Notes under the pieces: generated by a model | What the model was told of the DNA's origin: nothing | Seen by the model: the letters and a program-made list of their open reading frames with translations, nothing else | Database searches by the model: none | Position numbers and translations under genes: made by a program | Part shown: one piece after another, positions 1-6,449 of the stretch | How the letters are laid out: each line of letters starts with the position of its first letter | How positions within the stretch are numbered: the first letter of the stretch is position 1 | Source of the DNA: JALENY01 sp036310185 | GTDB lineage: Bacteria; Bacillota; Clostridia; Lachnospirales; Lachnospiraceae | Direction: 5' to 3' | NCBI GenBank assembly: GCA_036310185.1 | Contig: JAXJSH010000039.1 | Location: forward strand, 1 to 7,092 | DNA: 7,092 nucleotides

Positions 1-56
1 ATTTTATTTTTGTGTAGATTATAGGTGCTTGCATACGTTTTTTTTATTTCTAACGG

Positions 57-528
57 CTTTTCAGCAGACCGGAATCTTATTTTTACTGATTTTAGACGCT
101 AATTACTGGTCATTGGAGGTTATTCCGACGGACAAGACACCTGTTTTTACTGATTTTAGATGCCAATTACTGGTCATTGGAGATTATTCCAGCAGACCGG
201 AATCTTATTTTTACCAATTTTAGACGCCGGTTGCTTGGCTTTAGAGGCATTTCTGGCAGACAAGATTTCTGTTTTTACCAATTTTAGACGTTAATTACTG
301 GTCATTGAAGGCTATTCCGGCAGACAAGATTTCTGTTTTTACCAATTTTAGACGACGATTACTGGTCATTGGGGGTTATTCCGGCGGACAGGAATCTTAT
401 TTTTACTGATTTTAGACGTCAAATGCAGGACATTGTAGGTTATTCCGGCAGACAGAACAACGATTTTTACCGATTTTAAACGTCCATTACCGAATTTGTA
501 GGATTAGGTATCAAGAATTCTTTTTTTG
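57..528. repeat. 64-bp degenerate tandem repeat array, about 7 units
   Basis: The core TTTTAC(C/T)(A/G)ATTTTAGACG recurs starting at 81, 145, 209, 273, 337, 401 and 465, an exact 64-bp spacing each time. The rest of the unit is also conserved: AATTACTGGTCATTGG about 18 bases in, then GGTTATTCCGGCAGACA. A partial unit end (CAGCAGACCGGAATCTTAT, 62-80) precedes the first full copy, and the last unit (465-528) is decayed in its second half. Unit tails come in at least two versions, GGAATCTTAT (ending at 80, 208 and 400) and AAGATTTCTGT (ending at 272 and 336). Because 64 is not a multiple of 3, the array cannot encode an in-frame protein repeat. No function is recognised. Confidence 0.9.
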
Positions 529-589
529 TAGAGGATCGATGTCTATCCTTGTCTTTTGCGGATATTTTATACTGTCTGCTCCTGGTTGC

Positions 590-762
590 AAGATGTAATT
601 CTATTTTGAAACATGTATAAGATAAAATTCCGTACTGGAATATGCAAAGATGAAATCCCGTACTGAAATCCCCATAAGATATAATCCCGCGCTGAGAGAC
701 CTGTAATATGAAATTCTATGCAAAAATACTCACAACATGCAATCCCGTGTCCAAATTGACAA
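590..762. repeat. 28/29-bp degenerate tandem repeat array, 6 units
   Basis: Six copies of a motif like AAGATNNAATCCCGTACTG start at 590, 619, 647, 676, 705 and 734, so the spacing is 29, 28, 29, 29 and 29 bp. The first half of each unit (A-A-G/T/C-A-T, two or three variable bases, AAT-T/C-C) is the best conserved; the second half drifts. Neighbouring units differ at several positions and no spacer is separable from repeat, so this is a tandem array and not CRISPR. No coding potential was accepted on either strand. Function unknown. Confidence 0.8.
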
Positions 763-843
763 ACAAAAATCATAGTGCTACAATGGTCTGGTTTAATCCA
801 GCTTAATATATCGGATCAACAAATCAAAATATGCAGGTGTAAC

Positions 844-1024
844 TATTCAGAATGTGCCATTCACAAAATAGCATTTATAAAATAACATTCATAAAGTGCT
901 ATTTACAAAACATTATTTATAAAATGTCATTTACAAAATATTATTTATAACATACCATTCATAAAATGCTATTTATAAAATATCACTTACAAAATATCAT
1001 CCGCAAACGTCATTTATAAAATGC
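844..1024. repeat. 14-bp AT-rich tandem repeat array, about 13 units
   Basis: The unit YATTYAYAAAATRY repeats with a 14-bp period. Units start at 844, 858, 872, 886, 900, 914, 928, 942, 956, 970, 984, 998 (13 bp long) and 1011. A possible further decayed copy lies at 1036-1049. The array stops about 160 bp before the preferred start of the first operon gene. A 14-bp period gives neither a continuous reading-frame repeat nor helical phasing. It could be a multi-site protein-binding region, a flexible AT-rich stretch, or simply slippage-generated DNA; the sequence does not decide between these. Confidence 0.88.
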
Positions 1025-1099
1025 AAGAATATGTTTATTCACAAAAGCCAAAGATTCTATCTGCTGATCTTATCTATGCTGTTGCCAGTTGTGAACATA

Positions 1100-1115
1100 A
1101 CAAAATGCATTTTGT
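1100..1115. promoter_or_regulatory. 16-bp perfect palindrome, candidate operator
   Basis: ACAAAATG followed directly by CATTTTGT is a perfect 16-bp palindrome, centred about 80 bp before the preferred start codon at 1187. The position fits a site for a dimeric regulator of the three-gene operon. A clear sigma-A promoter was not found nearby: the best candidate is TTGTGC (1112-1117) with TATTTT (1133-1138), whose 15-bp spacer is too short to be convincing. A second, shorter palindrome (ACACATATGTGT) lies at 1139-1150. Confidence 0.4.
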
Positions 1116-1186
1116 GCTCAGGCGACCAAACATATTTTACACATATGTGTTCACGCCTTCTGGACAGTTACATACAGGTTATAAAT

Positions 1187-1981
1187 ATGGAATATAAGAG
1201 ACAAAAAAAACAGGAGAAAAGAATCATTTATTACGAAAATGAACTGGAAGATGAATTTTCGGAAGCACAGATAACGCCCCGCAAAATAGACGAAAACTAC
1301 CAGTATGAAGGTGGCGTCATGCGTCGTCTGGGACGCATATTCTGGTATCATATCATAGCCAAACCATTGGCAGCGTTTTTTTTAAAGATAAAATATCAGC
1401 ATAAGATCGTGAACAGGGAATGCCTGAAAGCTGCAAAAGAAACAGGATTCTTTTTATATGGAAATCATACAAATGCGATCGCAGACGCACTGATTCCCAC
1501 AATGATCTGCAGACCGACAGGCGTTTATGTGATTGTCCATCCAAACAATGTGTCAATGCCCGTATTAGGCAGGATCACGCCAAGTCTCGGCGCGCTTCCG
1601 CTGCCGGATGATAAGCCGGCCATGAAAAATTTCAGCACAGCTATGGAGCATATTCTTGCAAAAAGGAACTGCATCACCATCTATCCGGAAGCCCATATCT
1701 GGCCATATTATACGAAAATCAGGAATTTCAAGGACACTTCTTTCCGCTATCCGGTAAAACTGGACGTGCCGGTTTATTGTTTTACCAATACATATCAGAA
1801 AAAAAGAAGGGGAAACACCCCACGGATCGTTACTTATGTGGACGGTCCCTTTTACGCAGATAAAAACTTATCGGTACGGGAGCAAAAACAGCAATTACAC
1901 GAACAGGTAATGGCTTCCATGAAAAAATACAGCAGAAACAGTAATGTGGAACTGATTCAGTACATAAAAAAAGAGGAGTAA
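1187..1981 (+). CDS. PlsC-type lysophospholipid acyltransferase family protein
   Basis: The product is 264 residues long and belongs to the glycerolipid acyltransferase family, which moves an acyl chain onto a hydroxyl such as that of lysophosphatidate, at the cytoplasmic face of the membrane. Motifs seen: NHTNAIAD at 93-100 (catalytic His94 and Asp100), ITPSLGALPLP at 120-130 (substrate-region motif) and YPEA at 166-169 in place of FPEG. The His-to-Asp spacing is HX5D, one residue longer than the classical HX4D. The ATG at 1187 is chosen because an AGG lies 8 bases upstream and the protein then begins close to where I recall these Clostridia proteins starting (KRIIYYENELEDEFSEA at 11-27). 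The frame stays open back to an ATG at 1031, but that one has no ribosome binding site and lies just beyond the repeat array. First gene of the operon. The natural acceptor is unknown. Confidence 0.85.
   Translation: MEYKRQKKQEKRIIYYENELEDEFSEAQITPRKIDENYQYEGGVMRRLGRIFWYHIIAKPLAAFFLKIKYQHKIVNRECLKAAKETGFFLYGNHTNAIADALIPTMICRPTGVYVIVHPNNVSMPVLGRITPSLGALPLPDDKPAMKNFSTAMEHILAKRNCITIYPEAHIWPYYTKIRNFKDTSFRYPVKLDVPVYCFTNTYQKKRRGNTPRIVTYVDGPFYADKNLSVREQKQQLHEQVMASMKKYSRNSNVELIQYIKKEE
1973..1978 (+). promoter_or_regulatory. Ribosome binding site inside the end of the upstream gene
   Basis: GAGGAG forms the last two codons of the acyltransferase gene and sits 5 bases before the ATG at 1984. The two genes are separated by only two bases, which points to co-transcription and coupled translation. 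Confidence 0.7.
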
Positions 1982-1983
1982 AA

Positions 1984-2835
1984 ATGAATATTTTATTTTC
2001 GGGAAATGATAATGTATTCGATGGGATTTTGACCTGCATGCTTTCCATTTTTAAAAGAACAAAAACAGAAGAACCTTTTGTCATATATGTTCTGACTATG
2101 GATGTAGCAAGGGTCAAACCGGAATATATTGCCATTGAAGATGAAAAAATAGCTTTTTTAGAGGAGATAGCCAGAGAATACAATCCACTTAACAAAGTTA
2201 TAAAAATAGATGTAACAGAGATTTACGAAAAAGAATTTGCAAACTGTCCGAATGAACAGTGTTATTGTTCCCCATATACGCTACTTCGGCTGTTTATTGA
2301 TCTGATTCCGGAGATCCCGGACAAAATTTTATATCTGGATGTTGATATTTTATTTAATCGGGACATAGAGCAGTTATATAATATTGATCTGGAAGACTAT
2401 GAGTATGCGGCAAGCCGGGATCATTACGGCAAATACCTGATCAATCACAATTATATTAATGCAGGGGTATTGCTCTTTAATATGCCGGTGGCAAAACAAA
2501 CAGGACTTTTTGAAAAAGCAAGAGAACTGATCAAGCGGAAAAAACTTCTGTTTGCCGACCAGAGTGCTATTTACCGAAGCACAACAAAGAAAAAAATGCT
2601 TCCCCAGAAATTTAATGATCAGAAATTTTTACATAAAAGCACAGTCGTAAGACATTTTTCAAAGCGACTGTTCTATTTGCCATATCCTCATACGGATAAT
2701 ATCAAGCAGTGGCATGTCAGCAAAATCCATTCCGTATTTCATTATGATCAATTTGATGATGTGTTGTTTGAATATATATATTTAAGGAGAAAATACCAGT
2801 ATGAAAGAAAAAATAACTTTGCGGAAAAGAAATAG
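1984..2835 (+). CDS. Glycosyltransferase family 8 protein
   Basis: This 283-residue protein fits a single-domain GT8 enzyme: a retaining, metal-dependent transferase that uses a nucleotide sugar, typically UDP-glucose or UDP-galactose. Visible signatures are the N-terminal nucleotide-binding strand (NILFSGNDN, 2-10), the helix YTLLRLFIDLIP (98-109) leading to the metal-binding DXD motif Asp119-Val-Asp121 in LYLDVDILFN, the NYINAGVLLFN block (156-166) and FADQSAI (190-196). Near the end, VVRHFS (221-226) holds the His expected in the late metal/phosphate motif, though the usual HFxGxxKPW form is degraded. There is no signal peptide and no membrane segment, so the protein is probably cytoplasmic or peripheral. 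It lies 2 bases after the acyltransferase gene and overlaps the next gene by 35 bp. Sugar and acceptor cannot be read from the sequence. Confidence 0.9.
   Translation: MNILFSGNDNVFDGILTCMLSIFKRTKTEEPFVIYVLTMDVARVKPEYIAIEDEKIAFLEEIAREYNPLNKVIKIDVTEIYEKEFANCPNEQCYCSPYTLLRLFIDLIPEIPDKILYLDVDILFNRDIEQLYNIDLEDYEYAASRDHYGKYLINHNYINAGVLLFNMPVAKQTGLFEKARELIKRKKLLFADQSAIYRSTTKKKMLPQKFNDQKFLHKSTVVRHFSKRLFYLPYPHTDNIKQWHVSKIHSVFHYDQFDDVLFEYIYLRRKYQYERKNNFAEKK
2784..2789 (+). promoter_or_regulatory. Ribosome binding site for the fusion gene, within the upstream gene
   Basis: AAGGAG lies 11 bases before the ATG at 2801, inside the final codons of the GT8 gene. The spacing is slightly long. It supports the start that creates a 35-bp overlap between the two reading frames and makes translational coupling likely. 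Confidence 0.65.
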
Positions 2836-4591
2836 AATCGTGCCGGTTTTTTTCGCGGCAGATGATGCCTATGTAAAATTCATGGTCGTGGCAATGAAAT
2901 CTGTGATCGACAATGCTTCACGAAAATACGAGTACAGAATGCACGTTTTGCATACGGATATTTCCAGTGAAAATCAGGCACTTGTGAAACAAATGGAGAC
3001 GGCAAACTGCAAAATAGATTTTGTCGATGTGACCAGCCGTCTGAAGAGCATAGAGAAAAAAATATCTCTGCGGGATTATTATACGGCGACCACTTATTAT
3101 CGGCTTTTTATCCCGGAGATGTTTCCAAAATACGATAAAGTAGTTTATATTGACGGGGATACCATTGTCCGGGAAGATATAGCCAATCTGTATCATGCAG
3201 ATCTGGGGAATAATTATATCGGAGCGGTTCGCGACCAGCTGGTTGTTCAGACCGATACCTATGGAGATTACGTGGAAAAAGTGCTGGGAATTTCCAGAGG
3301 GGCATATTTTAACGCGGGCGTGGTTGTGATCAACTGCGAGCAGTTCCGAAAACAGAATATTTTAAAACAGTTTATTGAACTGCTGAACACGTATACCTTT
3401 GTGGTTGCCCAGGATCAGGATTATCTGAATATCCTTTGCAAAGATAACGTGTTATGGCTGGATTCACGATGGAATGTGCAGATGACGGGTAATATTCCGT
3501 TTTCGGAGGACAGGGCAAAATTAATTCATTACAACCTTGCGGAAAAACCGTGGCACTATGAGTCCTGCCGTATGGGAAAATACTTCTGGGAGTATGCGAA
3601 AAAAACGGAAAAATACGAAGAACTGCGGGAAATCTTAGCGAATTTTTCCACGGAAGATAAGGCAAAAGATAAGTTTTACGGAGATAACCTGGAGAATCTG
3701 GCAATTTCAGAAATCAATAATATTAACAATTATTATAATCAGTTTGGAAATAACGAGCCCTATAAACTGACCCGTATTGAGATTCTGAAACGAATTGAAG
3801 CCTATGAAAAAGCCGGAATCTTTGACAAAGATGTAGAAGATGATCCGCCTGGAAGAGAACTGATGCCAAATGAAGTGGATTATCTGCGCAGAAAGATAAG
3901 AAGCAAAATCCGTACAAAATATGCCTTCAAATATGCCTACTGGTTTGTCGATGTTCTGGTTCGGAAGAAGCAGTTCGCAGTAAAAGAGATAGTTGGGTTA
4001 GAAAACCTGAAAAATCTGGAATGCGGAGCTGTGATTACCTGTAATCATTTCAATGCGTTTGACAGTTTTGCCATGCAGATGGCCTTTGATGAGGCAAAAT
4101 TGAAAAGACGGAAATTATTCCGTGTGATCAGTGAAGCAAATTATACTGCGTTTCCGGGATTCTATGGCTTTTTAATGCGCAACTGCAATACGCTGCCGCT
4201 CAGCTCAAATAAAATAACCATGAAAAAATTCATGTGGGCGATGAATCGCATTTTGCAGAAAGGCCATTATGTCTTGGTATATCCGGAACAGAGTATGTGG
4301 TGGAATTACAGAAAGCCAAAGCCGTTGAAAAAAGGTGCGTTTTCTTTTGCGGTCAGCAATAATGTACCCGTGCTGCCATGCTTTATTACCATGCAGGATA
4401 CAGACGTGATGGATGCAGATGGTTTCCCGGTTCAGGAATATACCATTCATATGGCGCCTCCGATCTATCCGGATAAAAGTAAAAAAAGAGGCGAAAATGT
4501 GGAAATGCTGATGCGGAAGAATGAGGAAGTCTGGAAAAAGATTTATGAGGAAACTTATCAGATTCCGTTAAGCTACAGCTGCAATGAATAA
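2801..4591 (+). CDS. Bifunctional fusion: GT8 glycosyltransferase + PlsC-type acyltransferase
   Basis: The protein has 596 residues in two parts. Residues about 10-270 are a GT8 domain: VPVFFAADDAY (14-24), TYYRLFIPEMFP (98-109), DXD motif Asp118-Gly-Asp120, AYFNAGVVVIN (168-178), QDQDYLN (204-210) and a complete late motif LIHYN..EKPW (241-251). A charged, helical linker of roughly 270-320 follows. Residues about 325-590 resemble stand-alone Clostridia acyltransferases (VEDDPPGRELMPNEVDYLR at 345-363), with NHFNAFD at 415-421 giving a classical HX4D (His416, Asp421), FYGFLMRNCNTLPLSS at 454-469 and YPEQ at 494-497 in place of FPEG. No stop, frameshift or repeat is seen at the junction, so the fusion appears real. 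By family it should add a sugar and an acyl chain, possibly to the same product. Last gene of the operon. Confidence 0.9.
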   Translation: MKEKITLRKRNRIVPVFFAADDAYVKFMVVAMKSVIDNASRKYEYRMHVLHTDISSENQALVKQMETANCKIDFVDVTSRLKSIEKKISLRDYYTATTYYRLFIPEMFPKYDKVVYIDGDTIVREDIANLYHADLGNNYIGAVRDQLVVQTDTYGDYVEKVLGISRGAYFNAGVVVINCEQFRKQNILKQFIELLNTYTFVVAQDQDYLNILCKDNVLWLDSRWNVQMTGNIPFSEDRAKLIHYNLAEKPWHYESCRMGKYFWEYAKKTEKYEELREILANFSTEDKAKDKFYGDNLENLAISEINNINNYYNQFGNNEPYKLTRIEILKRIEAYEKAGIFDKDVEDDPPGRELMPNEVDYLRRKIRSKIRTKYAFKYAYWFVDVLVRKKQFAVKEIVGLENLKNLECGAVITCNHFNAFDSFAMQMAFDEAKLKRRKLFRVISEANYTAFPGFYGFLMRNCNTLPLSSNKITMKKFMWAMNRILQKGHYVLVYPEQSMWWNYRKPKPLKKGAFSFAVSNNVPVLPCFITMQDTDVMDADGFPVQEYTIHMAPPIYPDKSKKRGENVEMLMRKNEEVWKKIYEETYQIPLSYSCNE

Positions 4592-4640
4592 GGAATGAGC
4601 AGAAAGCCGGGGAAAAAATTTTAGAAAGAAATTCAGACAG

Positions 4641-4691
4641 AAAGAAACAGACAATGGAAGTTGGGATACTCCCGCTGTCTGTTTCTTTTTT
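4641..4691 (+). terminator. Rho-independent terminator of the acyltransferase/glycosyltransferase operon
   Basis: AAAGAAACAGACA (4641-4653) pairs perfectly with TGTCTGTTTCTTT (4676-4688), a 13-bp stem. A small inner hairpin GGGA-TAC-TCCC (4663-4673) sits in the loop, and T residues run from 4686 to 4691. It begins 50 bp after the stop of the fusion gene. The A-rich left arm would give a U-rich tail on the other strand too, so it may also serve the convergent degV gene, whose stop is at 4707. Confidence 0.85.
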
Positions 4692-4706
4692 ATTTGCTGC
4701 ATTTTA

Positions 4707-5588
4707 TTATTTTGCTGCCTGTTTCGGCTGACCGTAATAAAGTACGCCCAATGCGCCCGGGCCGGCATGGGTACCGATACTTGGGCTGATGTCATTGATA
4801 ATGACATTTTTAAAAGAAGTTTCTTCTTTGATAGTATCAGCAACGGTCTGTGCATCTTCAAGACAGTTTGCATGTACGATTCCCACCGGCAAAGAATAAT
4901 CTGTGTTTTCTGCAAGAGTGGATTTCATGCGCTCTACCAGGCTGCGGATGGATTTTTTTCTGCCGCGCGCAGTACCGTTGGATGCAAGCGTACCGGCATC
5001 TGTGACAGAAAGAAACGGTTTTAAGTTCAGCGCACTTCCGACAACTGCGGTTGTCTTGCTGACACGGCCGCCGCGCTGTAAGTGGAATAAATCGTTTACC
5101 GTAAACTGGGCATTAATATGATGTTTAAATGCTTCAATTTCTGTAACGATTTCTTCATAGGAAGCGCCGTTTGCTTTTAAATCATTTGCATGAATCACCA
5201 TAATGGATTCCCCTAAAGAAACGTTCAGGGAGTCAATCACAGTAATCCTTGCATCTGTGTATTCTTCTTTCAGTTCATTAGCCACCATACATACATTATT
5301 GTAACTTCCGCTCAGGGCAGATGAAAATGCGATATGGATAATGTCCATGCCCTGATCTAAAATGGCACGGAATTTGTCTTCGATGACAGCCGGATTGTTT
5401 GCCTGTGACTGCGGCAGTTCGCCGTTTTTCATACGCTCATAAAATTCAGCCGGCGGCATATTCAATTCATCGCCGTAAACCGTATCACCGAAGGAATAAT
5501 ACTGAGGGATGATGGTGGTTCCCAGTTTTTCAATGTATTCCTGTGGTAAATCAGAATTGGAATCAGTTGTAATACAAAAATCTCTCAC
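4707..5588 (-). CDS. DegV family fatty-acid-binding protein (FakB type)
   Basis: The 293-residue product has the usual DegV length and motifs: ITTDSNSDLP (6-15), the SQANNP variant of the conserved TSQP loop (61-66), IAFSSALSGSYNN (86-98), VIDSLNVSLG (117-126), DLFHLQRGGRVSKTTA (166-181), LNLKPFLSV (187-195) and the C-terminal GPGALGV (276-282). DegV proteins of the FakB type hold a fatty acid while the kinase FakA phosphorylates it, yielding acyl-phosphate for phospholipid synthesis; the SSALSGS loop is part of the carboxylate site. The start is GTG at 5588, with GAGG (5597-5600) 8 bases upstream. The gene converges on the lipid/glycan operon and has its own leader, which contains a FabT-like palindrome. 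Which fatty acid it prefers cannot be read from the sequence. No FakA gene is in the window. Confidence 0.9.
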   Translation of the reverse strand: MRDFCITTDSNSDLPQEYIEKLGTTIIPQYYSFGDTVYGDELNMPPAEFYERMKNGELPQSQANNPAVIEDKFRAILDQGMDIIHIAFSSALSGSYNNVCMVANELKEEYTDARITVIDSLNVSLGESIMVIHANDLKANGASYEEIVTEIEAFKHHINAQFTVNDLFHLQRGGRVSKTTAVVGSALNLKPFLSVTDAGTLASNGTARGRKKSIRSLVERMKSTLAENTDYSLPVGIVHANCLEDAQTVADTIKEETSFKNVIINDISPSIGTHAGPGALGVLYYGQPKQAAK

Positions 5589-5617
5589 GATTCGTACCTC
5601 TTTCTTTTGTTATGTGG

Positions 5618-5630
5618 TTTGAATTTCAAA
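5618..5630 (-). promoter_or_regulatory. FabT-like palindrome in the degV leader
   Basis: TTTGAATTTCAAA is a 13-bp palindrome with TTTGA and TCAAA arms around three bases. On the coding strand it reads AATTTGAAATTCAAA. The arms and spacing match the FabT operator core as I recall it (TTTGATTATCAAA), the site used by a MarR-family repressor of fatty-acid synthesis genes. It lies 29 bp upstream of the GTG start and just downstream of a possible -10 (TAAAAT, 5633-5638 on the minus strand), a good place for repression. No matching -35 was found. Confidence 0.5.
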
Positions 5631-5691
5631 TTATTTTAAGAGTATCATGTTTTAGGGAATAATGCAAATAGTTTGTGTGGAACTTTCAGAT

Positions 5692-5704
5692 CGAATGACA
5701 TTCG
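5692..5704. promoter_or_regulatory. 13-bp palindrome between degV and the methyltransferase remnant
   Basis: CGAATG-A-CATTCG is a perfect odd palindrome about 104 bp upstream of the degV start. It could be a regulator site for degV or a chance hairpin. The rest of the 196-bp spacer holds no gene, and no strong terminator was seen for the methyltransferase frame, whose stop is at 5785. Confidence 0.25.
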
Positions 5705-5784
5705 TGTTTGGCAGCAATAAAAAAACGGTTAGAAAGCATATGAATAATGTTTTCATACGTATCTGCGCAAAACTGCAGGAATTC

Positions 5785-6444
5785 TTAAAATGAGCGGGAA
5801 CCCAGCTGCCAGAATGCGACTGCGCTGGCAGCAGCCACGTTTAAAGAGTCTACTCCGTGGGACATTGGAATGCGAACGGTATAATCGCAGTCTGAAATTG
5901 TACCTGATGCCAGTCCGTCCCCTTCCGTTCCAAGTATAACAGCCAGTTTTTCTTCTGCCATGAGCTGCGGGTCATCAATTGTGACCGAGTCATCGCTCAA
6001 TGCCATAGCGGCAGTCTTAAAGCCCAGCTGCCCTAACTGCCGGATTCCGGACTGGGGCCATTCGTTGTCTTCTTTTCCGATATAGGTCCAGGGTACCTGA
6101 AATACGGTGCCCATACTGACTCTTATGGCGCGGCGGTATAAGGGATTGCTGCATGCTGGAGTCAGAAGAACAGCATCCATGTTCAATGCGGCAGCGGAAC
6201 GAAAAATAGCCCCCACATTGGTCGGGTTTACCACATTTTCCAGTATGGCAATCCGGCGCGCGCCGGAGCAGACTTTCTCCACAGTGGGAAGCGGGGGACG
6301 GCGCATGGCGCACAGCATACCGCGGGTCAGCTGGAATCCGGTCAACTGTGTCAAAACCTCAAAGTCAGCAGTATAAACGGGAATATCGCTGCAGCGCGCG
6401 ATGATATCCCGCGCCTGTGTAGCGATATGTTTTTTCTCCACCAT
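5785..6444 (-). pseudogene. 5'-truncated SpoU/TrmH-family RNA methyltransferase
   Basis: The frame gives 219 residues and carries the full SPOUT catalytic domain: motif 1 NPTNVGAIFRSAAAL (73-87), motif 2 LAVILGTEGDGL (167-178) and motif 3 VRIPMSHGVDSLNVAAASA (190-208). The family methylates ribosomal or transfer RNA with S-adenosylmethionine. The proteins I recall from Lachnospiraceae run to roughly 265-280 residues and start about 55 residues earlier with a small N-terminal domain; here homology-like sequence begins at VEKKHIATQARDIIARC, already well inside. Upstream of the ATG at 6444 the frame stays open for only seven more codons before a TGA, there is no ribosome binding site, and a terminator hairpin begins 6 bases away. 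Most likely the 5' end was lost when the sequence to the right was inserted or recombined in. A shortened working protein cannot be excluded, since the catalytic motifs are intact. Confidence 0.7.
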
Positions 6445-6449
6445 ACATG

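Noticed and set aside
29..223. 64-residue plus-strand reading frame in the first repeat array
   Set aside because: It is generated by the 64-bp repeats, which shift frame at every unit; it has no ribosome binding site and no recognisable protein features.
57..528. CRISPR array, suggested by a 64-bp period
   Set aside because: The whole unit is conserved with no unique spacers, repeats are not identical, and no cas gene is near. The same applies to the 29-bp array.
567..773. 68-residue minus-strand reading frame across the 29-bp array
   Set aside because: It consists of repeat DNA whose period is not a multiple of 3, and no ribosome binding site was seen.
1031..1186. 52-residue N-terminal extension of the first acyltransferase, with a hydrophobic stretch
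   Set aside because: No ribosome binding site precedes the ATG at 1031, it lies just beyond the repeat array, and the family-like sequence begins soon after the ATG at 1187. The hydrophobic stretch (LLILSMLLPVV) is odd but not enough to call a signal peptide.
1830..2195. 121-residue minus-strand frame across the acyltransferase/GT8 junction
   Set aside because: It is antisense to two well-supported genes and shows no family motif.
4568..4915. 115-residue minus-strand frame
   Set aside because: It is an out-of-frame shadow of degV and the terminator region.
5785..6444. A complete 219-residue methyltransferase gene with no defect
   Set aside because: Catalytic motifs are intact, but the missing N-terminal region, absent ribosome binding site and adjacent terminator make truncation the better reading.
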